37,124 nucleotides of DNA from Oligoflexia bacterium (lineage in GTDB: Bacteria > Bdellovibrionota > UBA1018), in the NCBI GenBank assembly GCA_014378465.1, contig JACMNQ010000040.1, positions 1 through 37,124 on the forward strand, read 5' to 3'. Below, piece by piece: positions 24,314-32,623 of the stretch. Below the pieces are notes generated by a model, which was not told the origin of the DNA, searched no databases, and saw only the letters and a list, made by a program, of their open reading frames with translations. Position numbers and translations under genes: made by a program. Numbering within the stretch: the stretch's first letter is position 1; each line of letters starts with the position of its first letter.

Positions 24314-24682
24314 ATGAACTACCATGCCCATGTCTACTTCGAAGCCGGGGAGCTTGAAAAGGCCGAAGAATTTTTCGCACAGGCTCGGACCATGGGACCG
24401 GCAGTCCTCCAGGTTCACAAAATCTTCCCCAAGGTCGTGGGCCCTCATGATCTTCCCATGGTCGAACTTCGATTTTCTGACGAGACCAAAACCGACGCCA
24501 TCGCCTGGATTGAAGCTAATCACGGGGAGTGGTCCGTGCTCATTCATCAGGATTCTGGCGATGATCTCGAGGATCACAGTCGCAACGTGATCTGGCTCGG
24601 CAAAGCCCTTCCCCTGCATTTTGAGTTTTTCAAATTGATTGAAGGCCGCCCGGACCTCGTCATTCACAAGACGACTGACTGA
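24314..24682 (+). CDS. DOPA 4,5-dioxygenase family protein
   Basis: The 122-residue protein has the length and motifs of the small aromatic-ring-cleaving DOPA 4,5-dioxygenase family: the N-terminal NYHAHVYF, VGPHDLPMVELRF, the SVLIHQDSGDDLEDHS segment, and IWLGKALPL. The conserved His residues of these motifs would bind the active-site metal. Bacterial members are mostly uncharacterised, so the true substrate is unknown. It is a single gene; the aryl-polyene-like cluster lies a few kilobases to the right but not in the same operon. Confidence 0.8.
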   Translation: MNYHAHVYFEAGELEKAEEFFAQARTMGPAVLQVHKIFPKVVGPHDLPMVELRFSDETKTDAIAWIEANHGEWSVLIHQDSGDDLEDHSRNVIWLGKALPLHFEFFKLIEGRPDLVIHKTTD

Positions 24683-24818
24683 TTGCAGTGTCCCCGCTAT
24701 TTCTATTCTTCGCCTGCAGGTGACGCTCGTTGGGCATGGATGACCGGCGGCGGCGGGCTTCAACTTGCATCTCCCATTCGAAAACGCTGACTTCTCATCC
24801 GTCAGCAAGGAGAATGGA

Positions 24819-25571
24819 ATGAAAAAAAAGTATCTTGTTTCGGCCGGAGCAGCACTAGCGCTGGCTGCAAGTCTCGGGGTCCATCGTGCGTTGATCGCGT
24901 CTGATCATGATGATGGAAGTCAATCGACGAGTCAGAACAGCATGAATCTGACCGATCTTTACGCATTCCGTGAAGATAATCAGACGAGCAATGCGGCAGA
25001 TGCCGGAAATCTCGTCCTGATCATGGATAGCAACGGCCACACTCCGGCCGGACAGCAGGTCTTCTTCAATACGGGGGGGCTGTACGATTTTCATGTGTCG
25101 CGCGTCGCTGCGGCGGGCGTCAACACCGCGCCTGCGGGCAAGGATGATGTCATCGTGCGATTTGAATTTGGAGAGCCCGATCAGAAGCAACAGCAGACGA
25201 TCACCGTAAGCGCCATCAAGGATGGACAGACTTTGCAGTCCACGGGAGGCAAGGCCGTCACCACTTCGTTTTCAGCTTCAAAAGCTGGCAAGATCAATCA
25301 GAACAAACTCAAGATCGGAAATTCTGAAATTTCGGTGTTCGCCGGTTTGCGTGAGGATCCATTTTTCTTTGACGTCCAGCAATTCTTCAAGGTTCGGGCA
25401 GGCGCTGCGGGTCTGGGTCCAAAGGCCACATTCAATCCTCCTGAAACGGCCGTGGATGGCTTTGCAAAGCAGAATGTCAATTCGATCGTCCTGCGTGTTC
25501 CCATCGATTTTCTCCAGGGCGCCGCCGCCGAACCGGTTTTTGACGTCTGGGAAACCACAACGATTCGCTGA
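24819..25571 (+). CDS. DUF4331 secreted protein (N-terminal-type part)
   Basis: From ATG 24819 the product is 250 residues, with a signal peptide (about 1-26). The DUF4331 N-terminal hallmark is clear: SDHDDG near the mature start, then NLTDLYAFRE, a LVLIMDSNG strand and GGLYDFHV. AAAG-type purines (AAGGAG) lie six bases upstream. DUF4331 proteins are exported beta proteins of unknown function. Here the usual family region is spread over two adjacent genes. It is the first gene of a three-gene operon. Confidence 0.8.
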   Translation: MKKKYLVSAGAALALAASLGVHRALIASDHDDGSQSTSQNSMNLTDLYAFREDNQTSNAADAGNLVLIMDSNGHTPAGQQVFFNTGGLYDFHVSRVAAAGVNTAPAGKDDVIVRFEFGEPDQKQQQTITVSAIKDGQTLQSTGGKAVTTSFSASKAGKINQNKLKIGNSEISVFAGLREDPFFFDVQQFFKVRAGAAGLGPKATFNPPETAVDGFAKQNVNSIVLRVPIDFLQGAAAEPVFDVWETTTIR

Positions 25572-25591
25572 ATCGAGAAAAGGAATTCATT

Positions 25592-26251
25592 ATGAAAAAA
25601 CTCACACTCAAGGCTCATTCGATTTCAGCACTTCTGATTTCCGCAGGCTTCGCGTCCATCTTCGCGGGATGTGGCAATGATAACAATGGCAGAACCGGGG
25701 AGCAGGCCGGCACCGCAGCAACGAGCGGAAAGCAGATTGATCGCCTGGCTCGTCCTGCGATCAATGAAGGGCTCATCATCAGCGACGGGCTTCTGAATGC
25801 GTTCAACAGCATCCCGCCGAGTGCGGATCTTTCTGATGCGGCCGCGCCCGTGAGGGCGCAGGCTGTCGCTTCACTCAAGGCCTTTGGAGCCTTGGGGCAG
25901 AGTCTGGGGACAACTCCGGCTCCCGCCCCTGAAGTGATAGCCGGCGCATTTTTTCCGGACGTCATGCGGATCGACACCCGGCTGAGAATTCCTCCGGGAA
26001 CTCCTGCCTACAATGCCGGTACCAGCGGCAGCCTCGGCATTCTGACGGGAGGAAGGAAGATCCCTGACGATGTGATTGATATCACTCTCAGCTTTCTGGT
26101 GGCGGGAGATGCGACAGGAAAGACGGTCATGGACAACGTCAATTACTGGGGTGTTGAAGGCAATCCCAATCAACCGGGGCACCAGAACCTGAATGGTCAG
26201 ACGGATCGAAATGGTCCAGCGACTTTTCCCTTTCTGGCCACTCCCAACTGA
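25592..26251 (+). CDS. DUF4331 lipoprotein (C-terminal-type part)
   Basis: The 219-residue lipoprotein has its lipobox at IFAGC (Cys26). It carries the C-terminal DUF4331 signature: QIDRLARPAINEGLI, PDVMRIDTRLRIP, GRKIPDDVIDITLSFL and FPFLATPN. Its stop (TGA) overlaps the ATG of the next gene by one base (TGATG). It is read 20 bp after the first DUF4331 gene and is probably made together with it. Function unknown. Confidence 0.8.
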   Translation: MKKLTLKAHSISALLISAGFASIFAGCGNDNNGRTGEQAGTAATSGKQIDRLARPAINEGLIISDGLLNAFNSIPPSADLSDAAAPVRAQAVASLKAFGALGQSLGTTPAPAPEVIAGAFFPDVMRIDTRLRIPPGTPAYNAGTSGSLGILTGGRKIPDDVIDITLSFLVAGDATGKTVMDNVNYWGVEGNPNQPGHQNLNGQTDRNGPATFPFLATPN

Positions 26252-27591
26252 TGAAGATCAAATCCCGAGTGAAAGTCAGTTTGCTCGCAGCCTCGGCAAC
26301 CGTGTTGCTGGGGCTGCTTGCACTGGGCGCTCGAACGGAATATGGGCACTGGATGGAGCGGGAACGATTCGGGGCGGTTCCGCTCAGTGACATCGCACCC
26401 TATCGCCACCGGATCTTTCCTCATGCAGACGGACTTGTCTCGATGATCCGTGATCAGGAAGAAAGGCTGAGAACCGATCCCAAGGGCTACCTCGTCATGG
26501 CTTCTCTGGCCGAGCTGTATGTCCAGCAGGCGAAGCTTAACGGAGATCAGGAACTTTTTGATCGAGCACAAAAGCTGGCGGAAAAATCTCTGGCGGAGAT
26601 GAAAGTCTACAATGATGGAGCAAAGCTCGTACGGGCTGACATCGCGCAGGCACGACATCAATTCAAGAAGGCCATTCAGCTGGCCGAAGAAGTGTTGAAC
26701 GATCCTCATGCGAGGTCTGCTAAAAAGCAGAATGCGCTCTCAATCATCGTGACAGCCCAGCTTGCACTGGGAGATCCGGGTGAAGCGCTTGTTCAGGTCA
26801 ATCGATTGCTGTTGGAATCTCCTTCGATATCCGATTATACCCTCAAAGCGTTGGTTCTCATGGCTCTGGGAAGGGATGCCGAAGCGCATTCCACCTTACG
26901 ATCCGCTCTAGCCCTTGAGCAGGTGGGGGATCCTCAGGAATCCACGCGACTGCGAGCTTTCTGGGCCAGGCTCTTCATGAGGCATTCCCGGTATGACGAT
27001 GCGAACCTTCTGCTTCAGGAAGCGCTGCGAATTTCTCCTGGCGATTCCTTCGCCCTGGGATTGATGGGCGATACCGAATTAAGTGGCGGGCATCCCGTTC
27101 AGGCTGAACGATTCTATCAGGAAGCCTTTCATTCCTCCAAGCAGACCGTCCATCTGCTGGGAATTGCACGAGCCAAAGAGCTTCGGGGCGACTCATCAGG
27201 AGCGCGGGAGATTCGGGAACAGATCGAAAAAATTCTCAGACGGGAACTCTCCAATTCGTCCTATGGCCACCGCACGGAGCTGGCTCGACTGCTTCTTGAA
27301 CGAGGTCATCCTGAAGATCTCTCGGAGACTGTCACCCTCATGCGCCGTGAACTGACGCTGCGACACAATCCTGAAACGTACTTCTACCTGGTTCAGGCGC
27401 TCCACAGGAGCGGACGAATCAGTGAGGCTCGAGACCTCCTCCCGCTTTTATTCAAGAACGGGGGCTACACTCTTGAATACCTTCAGATCGCCATGATCAT
27501 CGAATCGGCCCTTCAGCATCGGGATGCGGCTGCCGGCTATCAACGGCAAGCGTTGGAACTGAAGCGATTTGATGTGCAGACGCGTTCATGA
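26251..27591 (+). CDS. TPR-repeat protein with N-terminal membrane anchor
   Basis: The product has 446 residues. A single N-terminal hydrophobic segment (about 8-26) is followed by a region of TPR-like helical hairpins (for example AQKLAEKSLAEMKVYND, KAIQLAEEVLNDPHARSA, DANLLLQEALRISPGD and QAERFYQEAFHSSKQ). It is translationally coupled to the DUF4331 lipoprotein gene (TGATG) and is probably a scaffold or chaperone for the two DUF4331 proteins; this is inference. Its stop directly abuts that of the ligase gene (TGATCA). Confidence 0.78.
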   Translation: MKIKSRVKVSLLAASATVLLGLLALGARTEYGHWMERERFGAVPLSDIAPYRHRIFPHADGLVSMIRDQEERLRTDPKGYLVMASLAELYVQQAKLNGDQELFDRAQKLAEKSLAEMKVYNDGAKLVRADIAQARHQFKKAIQLAEEVLNDPHARSAKKQNALSIIVTAQLALGDPGEALVQVNRLLLESPSISDYTLKALVLMALGRDAEAHSTLRSALALEQVGDPQESTRLRAFWARLFMRHSRYDDANLLLQEALRISPGDSFALGLMGDTELSGGHPVQAERFYQEAFHSSKQTVHLLGIARAKELRGDSSGAREIREQIEKILRRELSNSSYGHRTELARLLLERGHPEDLSETVTLMRRELTLRHNPETYFYLVQALHRSGRISEARDLLPLLFKNGGYTLEYLQIAMIIESALQHRDAAAGYQRQALELKRFDVQTRS

Positions 27592-29343
27592 TCACTCAGC
27601 GAAGAGTTTGATCTGTGCCTTCGCCAGGAGCTGGCCAGTGTCCGTCAGGACGCTGCCTTCAATCAGCGACAAGTGTCCCATCTGGTGAGTCCTGCGCACG
27701 CGAATGCGAAGCTCAGCTCCGGGTTTGAGGGAGGCGGCCGAGGCAGCTTCACTCCACTCCGCGTTCGTGATCGCGACCAGGTACGCTTTCTCCGGCTTTT
27801 TCAGTCCAGATGTCGCTTGAGAAAGCAGGGTGCAGGTAGAAACATAACCATAAGCCTGAGCGATCCACTCGAGAGCGCTTGACTGTCTGAGTTTTCCGTC
27901 GCTCGCGTAATTCGCCGCTGGATCAAAACGCACGCTGCATTCGCCTTCAAGAGTGGTCGGGTCCGCTGAGATGGAGTTGATCTGATCGATCCAGATGGCG
28001 GGAGAGCGATGCGGCAGCCAGTGAGACAGCCTTTCAACCGGAAGGGGGTAGGTGAACCTACCGCCCGAAGCAGCCCATTGTTCAAGGGAATGCTCACGCA
28101 CGATTCTTTCGCATTCGTGCCGGCTCACCTTGCCGTTGGGATTCAGCGGCATTTCGGGAATCTGAACGAAGTACTGCGGAGCGAAAGTCGAACCAAAATT
28201 TTCTTTCAGCACTTCAGAAATTTTCCGGCGGTCCATTTTATGATCGGATGAAAATTTGAACAGGACGCCCAGTTCTTCCCCGAGTCTTGTATCCGTAATG
28301 GCGACGCACGCGATCTCGCAATTGAAGCTCGTGGATAGAATTTCCTGAATCTTCTCGAGTGAAAATTTGGCACCTCCCCGGTTCAGCAGCAGCTCGTGGC
28401 GACCTTTGTAAATGAGCACACGGTCTGATTCTCGCTGCGTCAGTTCGTCGCGGATCAGGATTTTTTCAGGGAACTCAATCTTGCCGCCCTGGATGACCGC
28501 GAGGCAGACATTGGGACCTGTGAACTCGACACCCTTTTCAGGTTGAATTTCGAGGGAAACTCCGGGGATGGCAAAGCCCACTTCGCCGTCTTCGGTCGGC
28601 ATTCGCCCCGGCGGCAGGTGAGTCATCGCTGGGGCCGCTTCGCTCGCCCCGTAGCCGATGCTTGGGCTTTCGATCTTCAGTTCATCACGCATGGACTTCC
28701 AGAGTGAGACTGAAGTCTTCGCCCCACCGGATACGGAGGTGTAGGAGGGTTGAAGGGTACGCTTTTCAATCCGCGCGTACTCGAGCAGATCATGAAAGTG
28801 AGTCGGCGTTCCAAGAGTCAGCAGATTCGCTGTCGTGAGGGACGCGCGCAGGTCGTGTGCCGGTCTCGAGTAGCGACCTGGGAGGGCGACCAGTTCGAGA
28901 TCAAAGAGCATGGCCTGCACGTAACCCAGAATCAGGCCGAAAGTGTGAAAGGGCTGCGGGTAACAGAAGATCGTTTTGATCCGGGTGACCTCAAAGAAAC
29001 TCCGTACTCCCGCAAGAGCGGCTTCGATGTTGGCCTTTGAATAAAGAATGAGGCGAGGTTCCCCACTGACCGTTCCCGAAGTGAAGACACCGAGGACCGG
29101 ATTTTCAGGAAATTCTTGGAGTGCACGCGCAACTTTTTCGGTCTGGGCCCGGGCGATCAGTTCCAGCGACTCGATATCCCAACTTCCGACCATCTCCACG
29201 GAATGGTCATGAAACAGCTGTAGAAAGCTGAAATCCTTCAGGCCTGGGGGGCAGAGAATCAGGAGACTCTCGCTCTTCCAGGCCCGTGAGATCAAATCGG
29301 GGAGCTCAGGGGAATGAAAACCTTTCCAAAGCCGAAGGGTCAT
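27592..29343 (-). CDS. Acyl-CoA/ACP ligase fused to a hotdog dehydratase
   Basis: The 583-residue protein is a fusion. The first 420 residues form an AMP-dependent ligase: phosphate-loop motif FTSGTVSGEPRL (about 87-98), adenine-binding SIGYGASEAAP (about 228-238), IYKGRHELLLNRGGAKFS (about 311-328), and Lys405 in NPNGKVSR, which matches the catalytic lysine of the C-terminal subdomain. From about 430 a hotdog dehydratase domain follows, with the LPHRSPAIWID motif (443-453). It is expected to activate the aryl acid made by the lyase and to supply a 3-hydroxyacyl-ACP dehydration step in aryl-polyene-like synthesis. It is the last gene of the minus-strand pigment operon. Confidence 0.85.
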   Translation of the reverse strand: MTLRLWKGFHSPELPDLISRAWKSESLLILCPPGLKDFSFLQLFHDHSVEMVGSWDIESLELIARAQTEKVARALQEFPENPVLGVFTSGTVSGEPRLILYSKANIEAALAGVRSFFEVTRIKTIFCYPQPFHTFGLILGYVQAMLFDLELVALPGRYSRPAHDLRASLTTANLLTLGTPTHFHDLLEYARIEKRTLQPSYTSVSGGAKTSVSLWKSMRDELKIESPSIGYGASEAAPAMTHLPPGRMPTEDGEVGFAIPGVSLEIQPEKGVEFTGPNVCLAVIQGGKIEFPEKILIRDELTQRESDRVLIYKGRHELLLNRGGAKFSLEKIQEILSTSFNCEIACVAITDTRLGEELGVLFKFSSDHKMDRRKISEVLKENFGSTFAPQYFVQIPEMPLNPNGKVSRHECERIVREHSLEQWAASGGRFTYPLPVERLSHWLPHRSPAIWIDQINSISADPTTLEGECSVRFDPAANYASDGKLRQSSALEWIAQAYGYVSTCTLLSQATSGLKKPEKAYLVAITNAEWSEAASAASLKPGAELRIRVRRTHQMGHLSLIEGSVLTDTGQLLAKAQIKLFAE

Positions 29344-29348
29344 GCCGC

Positions 29349-29738
29349 TCAGAGAACTTTCATCTTGAAGATGATGTTCTCGTCATCCCAGACGTCGCCT
29401 GCGACCGCAGAAGTGAAAGCCTGGCGCATGTTTTCACGCTGGAGGGTCTTCTTCATGCCTTCGACGAAGTTCGTCCTGTAGAAGAGCGAGATCAGATTGT
29501 GAAAGCGGTGCACTCCGCGAAGAAGGTTTGCCTGATACTTTTCTCCGGTGCCGTTGCTGGTCAGAAGCTCGCCGTGCCTGAAGGCGTTGATGACGACCTT
29601 CGAAGCGAAGCGAGCGGATGTGACGGACACGTGCACCGCGGACGAAAAGATCGGATCCAGAAAAACGGCTGCATCGCCGCAGAGGATCCAGCGGTCTCCG
29701 ACGAATCTGTCGGAGTGATGGGAGTAGTTTGAGATCAC
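29349..29738 (-). CDS. FAD-dependent oxidoreductase, C-terminal part (frame-shifted)
   Basis: This 129-codon frame carries the C-terminal motif of the FAD-dependent halogenase/monooxygenase-like family: SDRFVGDRWILCGDAAVFLDP, in which Asp of GD contacts FAD, followed by the SSAVHVSVTSARFAS helix. It has no dinucleotide-binding motif of its own, so it is not a free-standing enzyme. It begins at a GTG that overlaps the stop of the N-terminal part as GTGA (29735-29738). The join lacks about 15 residues compared with what I would expect for the family, which fits a deletion that also shifted the frame. Confidence 0.65.
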   Translation of the reverse strand: MISNYSHHSDRFVGDRWILCGDAAVFLDPIFSSAVHVSVTSARFASKVVINAFRHGELLTSNGTGEKYQANLLRGVHRFHNLISLFYRTNFVEGMKKTLQRENMRQAFTSAVAGDVWDDENIIFKMKVL

Positions 29739-30400
29739 GATGATCTCGGAAGTGCGTTCTGAAGGTATTCCGAAAGATCAGCGCCACCTTTGAAGTCTTC
29801 CGAATTGCAGACGACTCCGACCGAAGTCGTCTCGCCCTTGAAGGGAATGATCCAATTCCAGGACTGGTCTGGGAGCAGTCCAATGATGATATCGCCTTCG
29901 TGCTTGCCGAGGATCGCATCGCGTCCCGAGAAGTCGGCGACGAATTTCGCCTGGTACTCGTTCTGACCCGTTTTGATCTCCGCGTGAGAGTCGTAGAACT
30001 TCACGTCCTTCAAGCGTTCAGGTTGATAGAGGGTCGCGCCGCACTTGCCGGCGTGTTCGAGGATATCCTTGTCAAAGTGCTTGCGCTCCACTTCAAAAGC
30101 CATCGGGATATCGTGGTTCAGACCGTCTTGAAAGCCGAAGTAGACTTCATCATCCTGGCGATAGTCGACGAACCGGGCACCATATTTTTCGATGTATTTA
30201 CCACTGGAAAGGGTCTCATCAAAGAAGCCGGTCTCCTTGAAGATGGGCATGGAGCTCGGGAGCAGGGATTCACCGATGTGAAAGCGTGCAAAAGCTTCGC
30301 GTTCAATGATCGCGACGTCCACTCCGGCACGCGCGAGGTAGGCAGCCATGGTGCTGCCGCCGGGACTGCCACCGATAATGATCACATCATGCTTTTTCAT
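29735..30400 (-). CDS. FAD-dependent oxidoreductase, N-terminal part (frame-shifted)
   Basis: The 221-residue part starts with the FAD-binding motif DVIIIGGSPGGSTMAAYLARAG and the IIERE acidic segment. RFHIGESLLPS, a conserved stretch of flavin-dependent halogenase/geranylgeranyl-reductase-like proteins, follows. It ends soon after the SVGVVC strand, where the family normally continues to the GD motif that sits in the next frame. In aryl-polyene and flexirubin clusters one intact copy of such an enzyme is usual. Its start overlaps the ammonia-lyase gene by 14 bp. It probably was, or is, part of one polypeptide with the frame at 29349-29738. Confidence 0.7.
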   Translation of the reverse strand: MKKHDVIIIGGSPGGSTMAAYLARAGVDVAIIEREAFARFHIGESLLPSSMPIFKETGFFDETLSSGKYIEKYGARFVDYRQDDEVYFGFQDGLNHDIPMAFEVERKHFDKDILEHAGKCGATLYQPERLKDVKFYDSHAEIKTGQNEYQAKFVADFSGRDAILGKHEGDIIIGLLPDQSWNWIIPFKGETTSVGVVCNSEDFKGGADLSEYLQNALPRSS

Positions 30401-31964
30401 ACGAGAGTTCCTTCAGTCGGTTGGACAGAGCGCGTACATGATCCCCGAGTGCCATGTCGCGTTTGACGAAAGGCACGTGGGCTCGAACGTTCTGATAGAG
30501 TGAGCTTGAATCGGGCCCTTCCAGTTTGAGTCCTCTGAGATCCAATGCCTGTGCCAGGCAGATCAAATAAAGGCTCTGAACCGTGAAGACCTGTTCAAGC
30601 ATTTCAGAGCACTGAACTGCGGCGCTCATTCCCAAGCTCACCTTGTCCTGATTGTGAGACTCCGATGAGCGGGAGAAAATACTGTTGGGCATGGCCTTGG
30701 ACATCACTTCAGAAGTGATGGCGGAAACCGCCTGGTGAAGGCCTTTGAGGCCGTGATGCAGATGACGATCAGACTCGGGGAGGGAAGACCAGTCGGCGAG
30801 ATTGGGTGGGAGGCCACGGTTGGATTTTTCATCAATGAGCATCATGAGCTGGCGATCCAGAAGATCGGTGAGATTGGCCAGACTGATCTTGAGGTAATCC
30901 ATCGAGTGAGAAAGGTAACCGCCATAGAAGTTGCCGCCCATTTCAAGCGTGCCTTCTTCAGAAATGAGTGGGTTGTCGGTGGTGCTGTTGATTTCCTGCT
31001 CGAGCCAGAGTGAACCCTGATCAATCGTTTCAACGATGGGTCCGAGAATCTGGGGAGTGCAGCGCAGGGAATAGCGGTCCTGAACGACCCCTTGAGTCTG
31101 TCCATTTTTCACGGGAGTGTCCTGGGCGCGTGCAGGACGGTAGGATTCAGCTTCGAGAAGCGTGCGAACTTTCTTCGCGACGAGAGCTTGTCCAGGATGA
31201 GACCCGGCCTTTTCATTCACGAGGGGTCCGAAAGCTTCAGTGCGGCCCTGAAGTGCGAGGCAAAGCCAGGCCGTCGAAGTGGCAGCCAGTTCCGTGAGGT
31301 ATTCGGCCTGAGTGAGATTGACGAGACAGAGGCCTGCCATCGTCGAAGTCCCGTTGACCATCGCCAGAGCTTCTTTCGGCTTGAAGACGTAAGGCGCGAC
31401 TTTCGCCTGAGCCATGACTTCACTGAGAATGAGAGTCGCTTTGCCCGAAGAATTTGAAGGCGCGTGAATTTCACCCTGGCCCTGGAGGGCGCGAGCGAGG
31501 TAGGCGAGTGGGATGAGATCGCCACTGGCACCGAGCGAACCTTCGCGAGGAACGACCGGAGTCCAGTTGTTCTCCAGAAAAAAGGCCATTTTTTCGAGAA
31601 ATTCCGGGCTGACGCCAGAGTAACCGCGAGACAGGGACTTGAGTCGAATGAGGAAAGTGGCGCGAGTGGCTTTTTCGGGAATCGTCGGGCCGGTTCCGCA
31701 GGAAAGGTAAGCCACGAGATTGCGCTGCAGCTCTTCAGCCTGGTCTGGAGAAATGGTGCGGTGACAACTGTCACCAAAACCGGTCGTGACTCCGTAGATG
31801 GGAGTCTTCTTTTCAATCAGAGCCTGAAGGTGATCGAAGGCTTTCTTCACGCGCGCCTGGGTGACTGTGGAAATTTCCACCCCCGAATACGTCTTCTTTC
31901 CAAAAACGAACTCTTTGACATCCTTGAGGAGTAGCGTGTTGTCGTCAATGATCAGTTTCTTCAA
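30387..31964 (-). CDS. Aromatic amino-acid ammonia-lyase (MIO family)
   Basis: The 525-residue protein belongs to the histidine/phenylalanine/tyrosine ammonia-lyase superfamily. The MIO cofactor triad Ala146-Ser147-Gly148 is in GSLGASGDLIPL, and the catalytic Tyr57 is in IYGVTTGFG. The substrate-selectivity segment reads NLVAYLSCG (83-91), with Tyr86-Leu87 where histidine lyases have Ser-His and Rhodobacter tyrosine lyase has His-Leu. It is therefore not a histidine lyase; Tyr versus Phe is undecided. It should make p-coumaric or cinnamic acid as the aryl starter. The start is TTG with GAGG ten bases upstream. The frame is intact. Confidence 0.88.
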   Translation of the reverse strand: MKKLIIDDNTLLLKDVKEFVFGKKTYSGVEISTVTQARVKKAFDHLQALIEKKTPIYGVTTGFGDSCHRTISPDQAEELQRNLVAYLSCGTGPTIPEKATRATFLIRLKSLSRGYSGVSPEFLEKMAFFLENNWTPVVPREGSLGASGDLIPLAYLARALQGQGEIHAPSNSSGKATLILSEVMAQAKVAPYVFKPKEALAMVNGTSTMAGLCLVNLTQAEYLTELAATSTAWLCLALQGRTEAFGPLVNEKAGSHPGQALVAKKVRTLLEAESYRPARAQDTPVKNGQTQGVVQDRYSLRCTPQILGPIVETIDQGSLWLEQEINSTTDNPLISEEGTLEMGGNFYGGYLSHSMDYLKISLANLTDLLDRQLMMLIDEKSNRGLPPNLADWSSLPESDRHLHHGLKGLHQAVSAITSEVMSKAMPNSIFSRSSESHNQDKVSLGMSAAVQCSEMLEQVFTVQSLYLICLAQALDLRGLKLEGPDSSSLYQNVRAHVPFVKRDMALGDHVRALSNRLKELSYEKA

Positions 31965-32071
31965 ATGGATCGAACCTCATACCCACCGGGCAGTAAAAAA
32001 CTTCCAGAACCTTCAGCCGTTCGTTTCTCGGAACCGATCCAGTCCATGAAATCGGAATTCTTCGGCACTGT

Positions 32072-32623
32072 CTAAGATAATGCACTGAAGGGCGCCCTTT
32101 TTGAAATGGAATAAGCTGCACTGTTGCTCGAATCCTGAGAAATCACGAAGCCGTCGACCCTGTATTCAGCCCCTTTTCGGCCGCCCGCAAGGACCCAGAT
32201 GGACGGCAGTTCGGGGCTCAGGAGCTCAAAAGCCTCTCTGAGAGCCAGGACCAGGGTGTGGGGATCCCGGTGAAAGGAAAGTACGGGACCAGACCAGTCC
32301 ATCACCTGACAGAGGGGAGAGCACCGGATATTCGGTAAAGTATGCGCGAATTTGGCAGGACTGATTCCTCCCGATTTCGCGAATTGCCGATCGGTTTTGT
32401 TCGAGGCTCCCGGGCTTGCGAGCAGAATCATCGCTGGAAGTATGGGCAATTGGTCTTTCCAGATTGAATAGGCCTGAACCAGTCCATAGGCCGGCGCATC
32501 GAGCTGATACCAGCGGTCGACATGACTTTTCCAGCTGGGCTCTGACTTGGCCGGAAATTCATAGTCGAAGTGAAGTTGCTTCAGAAAGAGTTTCAGTTCG
32601 GATTGCCCACCTTCAGCTTTCAT
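32072..32623 (-). CDS. Ketosynthase-like / chain-length-factor-type protein
   Basis: From ATG 32623 the product is 183 residues and resembles the short ketosynthase-like proteins of aryl-polyene clusters (ApeC-like). Visible are the WYQLDAPAYGLVQAYSIW stretch, GASNKTDRQFAKSGGISPAKFAHTLPN, and CSPLCQVMDWSGPVLSFHRD. The full C-H-H triad of a condensing enzyme is absent, so it is probably a partner rather than a catalyst. Its start lies inside the end of ketosynthase 2 (11-bp overlap, ATGAAAGCTGA), indicating coupling. A longer GTG start at 32665 is possible but has no Shine-Dalgarno. Confidence 0.68.
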   Translation of the reverse strand: MKAEGGQSELKLFLKQLHFDYEFPAKSEPSWKSHVDRWYQLDAPAYGLVQAYSIWKDQLPILPAMILLASPGASNKTDRQFAKSGGISPAKFAHTLPNIRCSPLCQVMDWSGPVLSFHRDPHTLVLALREAFELLSPELPSIWVLAGGRKGAEYRVDGFVISQDSSNSAAYSISKRAPFSALS

